Program-made: the position numbers and the translations under genes
Shown here: positions 1-8,084 of the stretch, piece after piece
Numbering within the stretch: the first letter of the stretch is position 1
Layout: each line of letters begins with the position of its first letter
NCBI RefSeq assembly: GCF_003688415.1
Contig: NZ_REFJ01000001.1
Location: 602,645 to 666,644 of the forward strand
Length of the DNA stretch: 64,000 nucleotides
Origin: Umboniibacter marinipuniceus
GTDB lineage: Bacteria > Pseudomonadota > Gammaproteobacteria > Pseudomonadales > DSM-25080
Direction of reading: 5' to 3'
The notes under the pieces: model-generated
Databases searched by the model: none
The model's input: the letters and a program-made list of their open reading frames with translations, nothing else
Told to the model about the DNA's origin: nothing

Positions 1-776
1 TTGACGACTTGAGAAAGTATAACGAGAAGACTTAGGATACCAAGGGCGAAGGGGACGACTAGCAGCTGATAGTTAGCGCTCTTCGCCTGCTCAAGATGGC
101 TTGCGAGAGCCGAGACGCTGCCAGAACTGAGGTTGTTATCAATCTCGGTCAATGTTAAATCAGCCTGTGTATCAGCTTCTAAGACATAGTTGAACTGCCT
201 CTCTAGTAGGTTTAGCTCGGCTAGACTGTGTTCGCTGGCCTGTGCTTTGGCGGCAAAAATTGCGGTACTAACCTGTTCTGAGTTGGTTGAAGACTTATCA
301 CCTAGGTAGCGCAAAAGGCTTTCGTTTAAATTGCTTACTAGTACAGGGGGTGCTTCCCAGGTCTCATTGATGAGATCTACGCGATAGGAGAGGAAGCGCT
401 TAGCGTTACGAGAAATGGCATCGAGGCCTTTGAAATTCTCAACTTTGGTTGAGGTGTCTTGAAAGGAGGATGCAAGCTCATTGGCTAACCGATGCTCTGT
501 TTCGCCGCCACGCTGCTCGAGAGCTACCATCAACTCAACGAGTTGCTGATTCATTTCTCGTTGAACCTGATTGAGGGTGTCGTAGTTGTTTTGTCTGCCG
601 AAGTATAAATTCAAAACCGTCACTCTAAGTTCCGCATAATTCGCTTGAAATGCGTTCAGCTGACGGTTGATGCCGTCTATCTCTCGAATGTTAGAGAGTT
701 GCCAAAGCAGAGCGCCTAGCGAAACCACCAATACCATGGCGGCGAGAAAAGTTCCTTGGCTACGCTGAGTTTTCAC
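1..776 (-). CDS. Membrane sensor protein with DAHL-like periplasmic domain (N-terminal part, runs off the left edge)
   Basis: The frame is open from a GTG at 776 to the window edge, about 258 codons. It begins MKTQRSQGTF and has a membrane segment at about residues 11-28. A long all-helical periplasmic region follows, then a second membrane segment just before the edge. The signature FGRQNNYDTL near residue 60 resembles the NYD motif of DAHL (double all-helical ligand-binding) domains, which usually precede histidine kinase or diguanylate cyclase outputs; the output domain lies outside the window. A strong GGAGG stands six bases before the GTG. The start overlaps the stop of the upstream cytochrome peroxidase gene (GTGA), so the two are probably translationally coupled. 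The ligand is unknown. Confidence 0.7.
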   Translation of the reverse strand, partial: MKTQRSQGTFLAAMVLVVSLGALLWQLSNIREIDGINRQLNAFQANYAELRVTVLNLYFGRQNNYDTLNQVQREMNQQLVELMVALEQRGGETEHRLANELASSFQDTSTKVENFKGLDAISRNAKRFLSYRVDLINETWEAPPVLVSNLNESLLRYLGDKSSTNSEQVSTAIFAAKAQASEHSLAELNLLERQFNYVLEADTQADLTLTEIDNNLSSGSVSALASHLEQAKSANYQLLVVPFALGILSLLVILSQVV

Positions 777-1831
777 TGTTGACCTCCGTCATCCTTGGCG
801 CTGGTATCAGTACCTGTTGAGGCGGTCCGAACTTCTAGCGGGGGTGCGCTGAGCGAGGTTAAGAATGCGGCCAAAAGATGGACTTCACCGCTGCTTAAAG
901 GTACTCCGAGTTGATACTGTGCCATGGTTTGAATGGCGTCTTCTACGGTAGTTGCGGAACCATCATGGAAGTAGGGTGCGGTGTCTGCAATATTTCTTAG
1001 TGACGGTACTTTAAACTTAAAGCGATCAGTCTCTATTCCGGTGACATTGTAGAGGCCAAAGTCTGCTTCAGTTATGTTGCCGCGATCGGCAAAATAATCT
1101 CCCATCACACCAATTCGTTGATACATATTTCCGCCAATATTTATGCCTTGATGACAGCTGACACAACCCAAGTCCTGAAAGAGCTCATAGCCGGCGAGTT
1201 GCTCGTCATTGAGTGCTGTGTCGTCACCACGTAAATACAGATCAAAGGGGCTGTTAGCGGTTATCAAGGTGCGCTGAAACGCGGCGAGGGCAGCAACCAC
1301 GTTACCTGGGGTAATTTGGTCCGGGAAGAGGTTGTCGAATTGTTGAACGTAGTCGCCGTCTTTTTCAAGATAGGCCAGAATGTTGTCCCAAGTATTGTTC
1401 ATTTCAATTGGGTTGGTTAACGGCCCGTGGGCCTGCTCTTCAAGAGACTCAGCTCGGCCATCCCAGAACTGTCGAAAATTAAAACCAGAATTTAAAACGG
1501 TTGGTGAATTAACCTGCGATAGCTCACCAGTGACTCCCGGAGATCTAGGAAGTCGATCAACTCCACCACGATCAATATCATGACAACTAGCGCAGGAGAT
1601 AGTGCCGGAAGAGCTTAATGCGGTGTCATGAAATAGTTGCTGGCCGAGTGCAGCTAAGTCTTCGTCCTGGAAGTGTGCAGTGGGCAACGGAGAAATACTG
1701 CCACCTTTTAGTTCGGGTGTTGATACGACCTCTTGATCTGCCGGAGCATGAGAGGACGCACTGTTATCGCACGCCGAGATCGACAATATCATAGCGACCA
1801 TCAAATAACTCTTCGATATTCTGCGAGGCAT
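773..1831 (-). CDS. Di-haem cytochrome c peroxidase / MauG-family lipoprotein
   Basis: Likely reduces H2O2, or oxidises another substrate, using two c-type haems in the periplasm. The chosen ATG (a TTG lies two codons upstream) gives a lipoprotein signal with lipobox ISAC, lipid-modified Cys near residue 21. Two haem-binding motifs are visible, CASCH near residue 80 and CVSCH near residue 223. Family landmarks FWDGRA and APYFHDG, with the distal-haem region around ETDRFKFKVPSLRN, are present. The roughly 350-residue length is normal for the family. The stop overlaps the start of the DAHL-like sensor by four bases, which points to co-expression and a redox or peroxide sensing link (inference). 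Peroxidase and MauG-like functions cannot be separated from sequence alone. Confidence 0.88.
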   Translation of the reverse strand: MPRRISKSYLMVAMILSISACDNSASSHAPADQEVVSTPELKGGSISPLPTAHFQDEDLAALGQQLFHDTALSSSGTISCASCHDIDRGGVDRLPRSPGVTGELSQVNSPTVLNSGFNFRQFWDGRAESLEEQAHGPLTNPIEMNNTWDNILAYLEKDGDYVQQFDNLFPDQITPGNVVAALAAFQRTLITANSPFDLYLRGDDTALNDEQLAGYELFQDLGCVSCHQGINIGGNMYQRIGVMGDYFADRGNITEADFGLYNVTGIETDRFKFKVPSLRNIADTAPYFHDGSATTVEDAIQTMAQYQLGVPLSSGEVHLLAAFLTSLSAPPLEVRTASTGTDTSAKDDGGQQ

Positions 1832-2053
1832 TAGCAACTAGCTCATTTTTAATTGGAATAGCCTGAGTATAGTCAAGCTAGCGCTAGCGCAAGTTCAATG
1901 CATGATATTAGTTCGCGCAGGCCATCTCAAAACTAGCGCAATAGAGGGTAGTAGAATTAAACCTCAAAGAGGTGGCTTTAAATTGCACCGGGGCCCCAGT
2001 TGGCACAGAGTAGACTGCGCCAACTAGCATAGCGGGGTTCATGACAGCGGCAA

Positions 2054-3253
2054 TTAGCGACGTTGGTTCTTGGGTACGTAATTAAGGATGGAGATCGGTA
2101 CCGTTTTGCGAACCGGGAACGCTTCCACCTCTCTGCGTTCGATAAGATGGCCAAGACTGCTTTCTATTGCGCAGAGTTTCTTGAAGTCACCCCATGTGAC
2201 CAGTGAAATGGCTTCACCCGCGGCACCTGCTCGACCAGTTCGGCCAATTCGATGAATGTATTCTTCGGGCTTAAAAGGTAAATCATAGTTAACTACTCTC
2301 GATAGCTTGCCAATATCAATGCCCCTCGCGGCGACACCAGTGGCTACCAAATACTTAAGTTTTCCTGATTTGAACTGCGCAAGTACCTTTTCGCGCTGTG
2401 CCTGACTGCGATCTGCATGAATACAATCGGCTTCTATGCCGCGTTTCCCTAACTGAGCAACGAGCTTGGCGGCAACATGCTTTTGTTCAGTAAAGATGAG
2501 TGCCTGATCCCAGTTGCCCCCCTTAATAAGGTGGCTCAGTAACGCAGATCGGGTGTCTTTATCTACCGTGATGAGCCATTGCTCAATACTACTCGCGGCC
2601 TCATTCTTGGCGGACATACGAATTTCAATCACGTCACCATTAGTACCGTAGTGAGTGAGGTCATCACCTAAGTTCTGAACGTCATCTGACATGGTGGCTG
2701 AAAACAGCAGGTTCTGGCGTTGCTGTGGTAGGCGGTCAATGATGTCATAGATATCTTTGCTGAAGCCCATGTCCAGCATTCGGTCTGCTTCATCCAGCAC
2801 TAAGATCTTAAGCTCATCAAAATGCAAAGCACGCTGATGAGCCATATCTAATAAACGACCAGGTGTGGCCACTAACACATCTACACCTTCTATAAGGCGC
2901 TGTTTCTGTGCGTCAATGTCGGTTCCACCGTACATCGCCATTGACGTTAAGCTTAGGTTTTTGGCGTAAGCAACAACGTTATCATGAACTTGAATGGCTA
3001 ATTCACGGGTGGGGACCAAGATTAGCGAGCGAATGCGCTTACCTCTTAGCTTATGACCGTTATCCAGCTGCTGGAGAATAGGTAGCACGAATCCAGCAGT
3101 CTTACCGGTGCCAGTTTGTGCCGCAGCAATCACGTCACGCCCTTTTAGAATCACCGGAATGGTCTTGGCTTGAATAGGCGTTGGTGTGTTGTAGCCCTTC
3201 TCGGTTACAGCGGAAGCGATGGAAGACTTTAGGCCTAGTTCAGAAAATGACAT
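2054..3253 (-). CDS. rhlE: DEAD-box ATP-dependent RNA helicase, RhlE-like
   Basis: Unwinds RNA duplexes, in ribosome assembly or RNA turnover. All core motifs are present: Q motif TPTPIQ, motif I AQTGTGKT, Ia PTRELA, Ib TPGR, II DEAD, III SAT, V ARGIDI and VI HRIGRTGRAG. The N-terminus MSFSELGL is very like Escherichia coli RhlE, so I start at this ATG rather than at a GTG 60 bases upstream, which would add a non-conserved tail. The protein has about 399 residues and a short C-terminal tail, so it is close to the minimal helicase core. It is a single gene between the peroxidase and a permease. The assignment to RhlE rather than another DEAD-box paralogue rests on the N-terminal similarity. 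Confidence 0.9.
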   Translation of the reverse strand: MSFSELGLKSSIASAVTEKGYNTPTPIQAKTIPVILKGRDVIAAAQTGTGKTAGFVLPILQQLDNGHKLRGKRIRSLILVPTRELAIQVHDNVVAYAKNLSLTSMAMYGGTDIDAQKQRLIEGVDVLVATPGRLLDMAHQRALHFDELKILVLDEADRMLDMGFSKDIYDIIDRLPQQRQNLLFSATMSDDVQNLGDDLTHYGTNGDVIEIRMSAKNEAASSIEQWLITVDKDTRSALLSHLIKGGNWDQALIFTEQKHVAAKLVAQLGKRGIEADCIHADRSQAQREKVLAQFKSGKLKYLVATGVAARGIDIGKLSRVVNYDLPFKPEEYIHRIGRTGRAGAAGEAISLVTWGDFKKLCAIESSLGHLIERREVEAFPVRKTVPISILNYVPKNQRR

Positions 3254-3440
3254 GTGCGTTCTCGGGGTGATTGGGGTAGCGGGAGTATAGCGATATAAGT
3301 TTAGAAATATCACATTTGGCGCGAATTATTTAGCCAGAACGCATGTATGTAAAACGATTCGCAGGCTATTCCGCCTATTGTTTACCGTTGCGGCGAATTA
3401 TCAACGTGGCTTGGCAACGAATCCCAAGTCTGAAAATCGG

Positions 3441-4679
3441 CTAATGCGAGACCATGAAGCCAGTGGTGAAAAGTTGGTAAATTTGGCTGGCGAGAAAGCC
3501 GATACAAATTAGTGCGCCAAGTGCTGGAATCAGAGGGTTAGCCTCTAGGCTAGGGTCGCGCTTGATTAGGCGTAGCAATGACACGTTAACCAAAAAGAAG
3601 ATCACAATAATGATAAAACTAGTGATTTTAGCGAGCAGGGTGAGCTCAAATCCCGATGCCAAAACCCAGACAACGGAACCGATCACAGCGGTGGAGACAT
3701 AAGGTGTACGACGTGAAGCATGGATGACAGCAAACTGCTGGGGAGCTAATCCTTGAGATGCCATACCAAATAGAACCCTAGAGCCCATAATAATCTGCAC
3801 CAAAGCGCCGTTGATGATGGCCGCTAAACTAATCAAACTGACCACACGTGCAGCGGTGGGGCTGTGTTGCTGCATCACATCCGCTAGCGGCGCACTGCTA
3901 GTTCTAAGCGCCTCAATACTCAGCTGACTCACAGCGGCAATGGCAACCAAGACATAGAGCAAACTGCTAACAATAATGGCTAGCATGATAGCGGTTGGCA
4001 TGGCTTTTTCCGGTTCTTTCACTTCCTCTGCCATATTGACGATATCTTCGAAGCCAATAAACGCATAGAAAGCGAGAAATGCACCCAATACGATACCAAA
4101 CCACAAACTGGAGTCATGGGCAGGGGGGATGAGCTGAGCGAACGATTCAGGGTGGTTAATGAGGTGTGGTGCACTATAAAACAAAACAATAGCCAGCCCA
4201 ATCAGCCCCAGTATGGTGGCTATCGACGTGGCAATCACTGATTCGGCGGCCCCCCAGATAGCGAGCAAAGTCATGATTAGTACCAACCCGGTGATGGCTA
4301 ATACGTAAGGCACGTCAATAAACACCTGTAAGTAGCCAACGAAGCCTCGAGTGATTGTAGCGGCGCTCACCACGCCAGTGAGGACCACTAACCAGCCTAC
4401 CGCTCGAGACAGGGCGCTAAGGTGGAAGGCGTTCTGAACGTAAACCACCTCGCCTGCGCTTTTGGGGTAGCGGGCACTGAGTTTGGCGTAGCTATAGCCA
4501 CTCAAGGTTGCTAAAAGTGCTGCTAAAAGAAAGGCCGCTGGCGCGTAGATACCAGCGTAACCCGCTACCTTCCCAACTAAGATGTAAATACCTGCGCCCA
4601 GAATAGTCCCAAGACCATAAAGCGTCAGTAAACCTGTCCCGATGTTTCGTTTTAGTTTGAGCTCGGAGCGATGTTCCAT
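3441..4679 (-). CDS. APC-superfamily amino acid permease
   Basis: Inner-membrane transporter of about 412 residues with some eleven or twelve hydrophobic helices. The first helix carries the glycine-rich signature GLGTILGAGIYILVG, typical of amino acid-polyamine-organocation carriers, where this unwound segment binds the substrate amine and carboxylate. The conserved FYAFIGFED in the middle of the protein is the usual helix 6 signature. There is no long hydrophilic C-terminal domain. The substrate cannot be told from sequence. The gene stands alone, about 190 bp upstream of the helicase on the same strand. Confidence 0.85.
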   Translation of the reverse strand: MEHRSELKLKRNIGTGLLTLYGLGTILGAGIYILVGKVAGYAGIYAPAAFLLAALLATLSGYSYAKLSARYPKSAGEVVYVQNAFHLSALSRAVGWLVVLTGVVSAATITRGFVGYLQVFIDVPYVLAITGLVLIMTLLAIWGAAESVIATSIATILGLIGLAIVLFYSAPHLINHPESFAQLIPPAHDSSLWFGIVLGAFLAFYAFIGFEDIVNMAEEVKEPEKAMPTAIMLAIIVSSLLYVLVAIAAVSQLSIEALRTSSAPLADVMQQHSPTAARVVSLISLAAIINGALVQIIMGSRVLFGMASQGLAPQQFAVIHASRRTPYVSTAVIGSVVWVLASGFELTLLAKITSFIIIVIFFLVNVSLLRLIKRDPSLEANPLIPALGALICIGFLASQIYQLFTTGFMVSH

Positions 4680-5007
4680 AGTAGTTGACCTATTCTATTA
4701 GGAAGTATTTGCCTGACAGAGCAACCTTTAAATTTAGTCTAACGTAGAAGCGCTTTCGTTTGCCAAGAAATAGTAACCGCTAGAAACTTTAATCCACATT
4801 AAGTGTGTAAAGAGCTGTGTGTAACTCAAGGATATGTCTTCCTCAGTAAGCTATGTCAGGGCTTGGCGCTAGCGGTTAGCTTTTGACCAGCGAAGAAACG
4901 AGGCCCTAAAGTTGATCGAATAGGGTGCAGAATGATTAGATAATCAACAGTGGGATATCAGCCTGTGCATAATAAACTCACGGAGAAGGAGCGCGCTGAA
5001 GAGTTAC
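4680..5007. other. Intergenic region, no gene seen
   Basis: This stretch separates the permease start from the 3' end of the DUF2235 gene, both on the minus strand. It should carry the permease promoter. I see no convincing open frame, hairpin terminator or repeat in it. Confidence 0.5.
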
Positions 5008-6777
5008 TCACAACCTATTGTTAGTTTCCGTCTTAGTCTCGCTCTCTTTGATCGTCTCAGTGGATTCAGCCGCCTCAACAGCCTCAAGAGTATCAAGAGT
5101 ATCAAGAGTCTCAACAGTATCAACAGCCTCAAGAGTATCAAGAGTATCAAGAGCCTCAACAGTATCAACAGTATCAACAGTATCAACAGTCTCAAGAGTA
5201 TCAGCAGAACCGGCTGACTCGGCAGACGCAGAAGGTGCAGCAGACTCGCCAAACACGGCGGACTCAGTATCAGAAAGCTGTTCCACATTTACCTCAAGTG
5301 ACCCACTATTGTGACCATAATGAGCCCAGGCATCATTGGCGAAGAGATAGAGATAGCCGCTGCTAGCGGCGGTCCATGTTAGCGACTTGCCAACTCTAAG
5401 TACCTTATGATGAGGAGGCGTGCCATCGTGGCTTGGATTGGGGGCGTCAGCAATGGCGGCCATCACACAAAACCAAGGTTCCTTGGGAATACGGCGAGAG
5501 AGGAACAAGTCGGCACGCTGTTTGTTGATGATGCGTTTAACCGCCCATTCAAGATGGTCAATCAGTGAACCGCCAAGTTGGAGCAAAATACGTAGCCGCA
5601 TCTGCGGCAACCTAATCCCATTTGATGCTACCTCTAAGGGCGCATCTACCCATTCATCGGCGCATTGAATGCGATAGCTAACACCCGCTTGAATGTAAAC
5701 GCCGGTCCAGTTCCAGGCTTCATTGGCCGAAATAGTTAGACTTACGCCGCTGGTACAAACACCGCATTCGGGGCGGTAAATAGGATGTAGGTCGGCATTC
5801 TGACGCTGTCTCACCGAGTCATGAACGGTTACTTCATCGGCAAGATTGGGAATGCTGCGTGGATGGGGTAACAGAAAGCGCATGATGCCTTGGTAGGTGT
5901 TATGGATAGGCGCTTCGGGGTTCGGTGCTAATATCGCGGTAACGTCATGGCTGAAACTTAAAGCGGGAACCTCCCCATTTAGGTGGGGGCTGCAAGCCTC
6001 GTCAATCATCCATGCCAAGCTAATGTCGGCGCTCCCGCGTTCGGCATAGCCGCCACCCACATCCCCATGTGCGCCCGCAAACCAAACCTGTTTCACGGAC
6101 GGATGATGTTTATTACTCCAAAGGGTAGGAAAGAAACTAGAGCGTTGTTCGTCGATGGCAAGGGCGTGCCTGCCATTCAGTACGGCTGGACTGAGTTCAA
6201 CATCGTGGAAGCGATAACGCCTCGGGGCATCAAAAAGATCGAAGAGAACTAGGTCATCGGGAATGCCTAAAGCGCCTACAGTGTCCCAAACGCCTACAAA
6301 ACCAATAGCGGTAGAGTGAGGGTGAAAATCCATCGGCCTCGGCAGTTGGTAGTCCTCAAGTCCGTACTGATAGCCCTTGCGATAGAGCGTTTTCACGGCT
6401 TTTGAAAGTGCCTTGGCCGAGTCAAACCGATTACATAATATCCCATAGCGGTTGATGAGTCCGGCCAAACTTCGAGCACAAAAGGCACCGCGGCTGAACC
6501 CGATGAGATAGATGATGTCGCCCGGTTGGTATTCGGTGACTAACCACTGGTAGCAAGCCATGATTTGTTTACCCAAACCTCGGCCATACATGCCGCCAAT
6601 ATGCCGATCAAAAAAGCCACCCGTGCCCACGCCCGGCTGATAAAAGCACCGTTGGTTGGCTTGACCCTGATCTAGTAGGTTGTAGAAGCGGGCAACGTTG
6701 GTAGTTTCAAACTCATTACTACCTTTTTGGGTAGCATCGTTCCACGTGCCATCGCAGCAGACTACCAATTTCCTCAT
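5008..6777 (-). CDS. DUF2235-family alpha/beta hydrolase (Tle1-like fold) with acidic repeat tail
   Basis: I start at the ATG giving MRKLVVCCDGTWND, the family N-terminus; a frame extension 26 codons longer is not conserved. The DUF2235 domain spans about residues 1-330. It has the nucleophile elbow GFSRGAF and an acidic/histidine region FAGAHGDVGGGY, the expected Ser-Asp-His machinery. Members include phospholipase effectors of type VI secretion as well as housekeeping proteins. A second, beta-rich part (about 350-520) contains FANDAWAHYGHNSGS, which recalls LecA-like or carbohydrate-binding modules (weak resemblance). The last 60 residues are a low-complexity acidic tail made of 15 tripeptides of the pattern (D/E)(T/A)(V/L). 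No signal peptide, VgrG, PAAR or immunity gene is nearby, so a secreted effector role is not supported. Confidence 0.8.
   Translation of the reverse strand: MRKLVVCCDGTWNDATQKGSNEFETTNVARFYNLLDQGQANQRCFYQPGVGTGGFFDRHIGGMYGRGLGKQIMACYQWLVTEYQPGDIIYLIGFSRGAFCARSLAGLINRYGILCNRFDSAKALSKAVKTLYRKGYQYGLEDYQLPRPMDFHPHSTAIGFVGVWDTVGALGIPDDLVLFDLFDAPRRYRFHDVELSPAVLNGRHALAIDEQRSSFFPTLWSNKHHPSVKQVWFAGAHGDVGGGYAERGSADISLAWMIDEACSPHLNGEVPALSFSHDVTAILAPNPEAPIHNTYQGIMRFLLPHPRSIPNLADEVTVHDSVRQRQNADLHPIYRPECGVCTSGVSLTISANEAWNWTGVYIQAGVSYRIQCADEWVDAPLEVASNGIRLPQMRLRILLQLGGSLIDHLEWAVKRIINKQRADLFLSRRIPKEPWFCVMAAIADAPNPSHDGTPPHHKVLRVGKSLTWTAASSGYLYLFANDAWAHYGHNSGSLEVNVEQLSDTESAVFGESAAPSASAESAGSADTLETVDTVDTVDTVEALDTLDTLEAVDTVETLDTLDTLEAVEAAESTETIKESETKTETNNRL
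5073..5207. repeat. 9-bp tandem repeat, 15 units, inside the DUF2235 coding region
   Basis: Fifteen head-to-tail units of YMTCAASAG-type sequence (for example TATCAACAG, TATCAAGAG, CCTCAACAG) fill the 3' end of the gene. Each unit encodes one (D/E)(T/A)(V/L) tripeptide on the minus strand. Because the unit is a multiple of three, copy-number change would alter tail length without breaking the frame. Confidence 0.95.
6720..6733 (-). promoter_or_regulatory. Intragenic copy of the TACMCAAAWRGGTA motif
   Basis: The minus strand reads TACCCAAAAAGGTA, an exact match to the motif found upstream of other loci in this window. It lies 44 bases inside the DUF2235 coding sequence, where it encodes A-T-Q-K-G-S. 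It may be coincidence, or a site near the promoter. Confidence 0.3.
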
Positions 6778-6999
6778 GGAAGACTCAATATGTTTGCCTA
6801 TGCAACTATAGAATATGGATAAATTACACCTTGAGAGCAAGAGTTTTTTGGGCACAGAGCGCCCGAAAGGAGAAGTTCAGCTAAGTCCCGATGACTTCTG
6901 TTGGCCTCAACGCTGAATGAGCTGAAGCCGAAGCCTCATCTGCCGGACGCTAGAGAAATAACGCTAGGTCAATAAAATCAATGGCTCTAGGCAATGTGA

Positions 7000-7095
7000 C
7001 ACCTCACTGTCACAGCGAAATTGGCGCTGACAGTGAGGTGACAGCTATCTGTCAGCCTTGTGACAGGCATATTGGTGTCGTTTCGGACATGACAG
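7000..7095. promoter_or_regulatory. Cluster of six TGACAG/CTGTCA hexamers (probable operator array)
   Basis: Between 7000 and 7095 the hexamer TGACAG or its complement occurs six times (7007, 7028, 7039, 7049, 7061, 7090). A perfect 13-base inverted repeat, CACCTCACTGTCA at 7000-7012 and its complement at 7028-7040, is followed by the palindrome TGACAG-CTAT-CTGTCA at 7039-7054. The array ends 43 bases before the start codon of the two-gene operon whose second product is a DNA-binding HTH protein. The natural inference is autoregulation by that protein. Confidence 0.65.
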
Positions 7096-7138
7096 CGTTA
7101 TGTGAATCTGGCATCGTACTTTCATCAAGGAGAAAAAC

Positions 7139-7555
7139 ATGTCACAGGAAATAACCAATAAGCCATTATCAGTTTCAGTACTTAATGGCGTTACCGCACA
7201 CTTTAATATTGATGGCCAAGAGCTGATTGTATGGGGCTCTAGCTGGACCGGTATGGAGAAAGTGTGGTTAGACGGAAAACTAGTTTCGAAAAAGCTGAGT
7301 TTGCGTTTTAAAACCGTGCACACCTTTTGCGTAGACGGCGTTGATTATGAGGTTGAGCTAGATATCACCAAAGCTTACAAGAGTGATGTCTCGGTGAGCG
7401 TGGTTAAAGATGGCGCCCACTTGAAAACGGTCACCTTCAACTACTATCGTGACGAGAATGGTAAGTTTGACTGGAAAAAATTGGCCACCGGTTTGTTGGC
7501 AGGCGCTGCAGTAGGCTTTAGCGGTGTAATGATCTTTGAATTGTTATTTAAGTAG
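7139..7555 (+). CDS. Hypothetical protein with C-terminal transmembrane anchor
   Basis: A 138-residue protein I do not recognise. About 115 residues are predicted soluble and beta-rich, with alternating hydrophobic residues and motifs such as IVWGSSWTGMEKVWLDG. A glycine-rich hydrophobic segment at about residues 117-136 (ATGLLAGAAVGFSGVMIFEL) would anchor it by its tail in the inner membrane. A clear AAGGAG ribosome site precedes the ATG. It is the first gene of an operon with a membrane-tethered XRE regulator 11 bases downstream, and the two have similar glycine-rich anchors. A role as membrane partner or signal receptor for that regulator is inference. Confidence 0.75.
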   Translation: MSQEITNKPLSVSVLNGVTAHFNIDGQELIVWGSSWTGMEKVWLDGKLVSKKLSLRFKTVHTFCVDGVDYEVELDITKAYKSDVSVSVVKDGAHLKTVTFNYYRDENGKFDWKKLATGLLAGAAVGFSGVMIFELLFK

Positions 7556-7566
7556 GGAGCGTTGGG

Positions 7567-7872
7567 ATGAATATCGACGCTCAACAACTTAAAGCACTTC
7601 GCTCCGCGAAAGCTTGGACGCAACAGCAGCTTGCTGATACGTCGGGGCTTAGTTTGCGAACTATCCAGCGAATTGAACGCTATGGCACCGGCGCAAGTGA
7701 ATCCGTTTTGTGTATTGCGGCAGCGCTGGATATTGATGCGAGCACCATCATTTCGGATCAAGCTTTTGAGGTGGTCGAAGTGGTTCAAAGCTATAGTTTC
7801 GCCCAGTTAATTGGCGGCGTATTGGCGGGTGGTGCAGTTGGCGCCGCCATCGTATTACTGCTAGTGAGCTAA
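7567..7872 (+). CDS. XRE-family HTH protein with C-terminal transmembrane segment
   Basis: Residues 3-60 form a lambda-repressor/XRE helix-turn-helix (LRSAKAWTQQQLADTSGLSL, then RTIQRIERYGTG). Residues 78-100 are hydrophobic and glycine-rich (LIGGVLAGGAVGAAIVLLLV), so the DNA-binding domain is probably tethered to the cytoplasmic face of the membrane. GGGAG nine bases before the ATG is the ribosome site. It is co-transcribed with the tail-anchored protein upstream and probably controls its own operon through the TGACAG cluster (inference). Membrane-tethered one-component regulators are known in other families; I do not recognise this pair as characterised. Confidence 0.8.
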   Translation: MNIDAQQLKALRSAKAWTQQQLADTSGLSLRTIQRIERYGTGASESVLCIAAALDIDASTIISDQAFEVVEVVQSYSFAQLIGGVLAGGAVGAAIVLLLVS

Positions 7873-7888
7873 TCCTCAGCTCCGTTGT

Positions 7889-7920
7889 GAGCGTTAGCCG
7901 AGATCATTCGGCTAGCGCTC
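7889..7920 (+). terminator. Stem-loop after the tail-anchored protein/HTH operon
   Basis: A 13-base stem with one G-T wobble (GAGCGTTAGCCGA and TCGGCTAGCGCTC) closes a six-base loop 17 bases after the HTH stop codon. There is no long T-run, so factor-independent termination is likely but not certain. Confidence 0.55.
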
Positions 7921-8041
7921 GACATTGCCTCCGTTTACTGTCTATCATTACCTCTTCATTTCCCTATTATTCGTTTTGGCACCGATGTCGGTGACGAAGC
8001 TGGGCTGATTCGCTAAATTAAGCAAGGTTGTGATGTGGTGT

Positions 8042-8084
8042 AAATAGCCTTTAGTCGGACTTTAGCCGCTATCAAAGGCTATTT
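8042..8084 (-). terminator. Stem-loop overlapping the stop codon of the spermidine-synthase-like gene
   Basis: A perfect 11-base inverted repeat (AAATAGCCTTT and AAAGGCTATTT) flanks a 21-base loop. Read on the minus strand it begins within the stop codon of the gene at 8079-8771 and ends in an A/T-rich stretch. Confidence 0.5.

Noticed and set aside
5004-5314. Leucine-rich and Ser/Val-rich open frames over the 9-bp repeats
   Set aside because: They are shadows created by the repetitive 3' end of the DUF2235 gene; neither has a ribosome site or family resemblance.
5008-6777. Type VI secretion phospholipase effector
   Set aside because: The DUF2235 fold is shared with Tle1 effectors, but no VgrG, PAAR, adaptor or immunity gene lies nearby.
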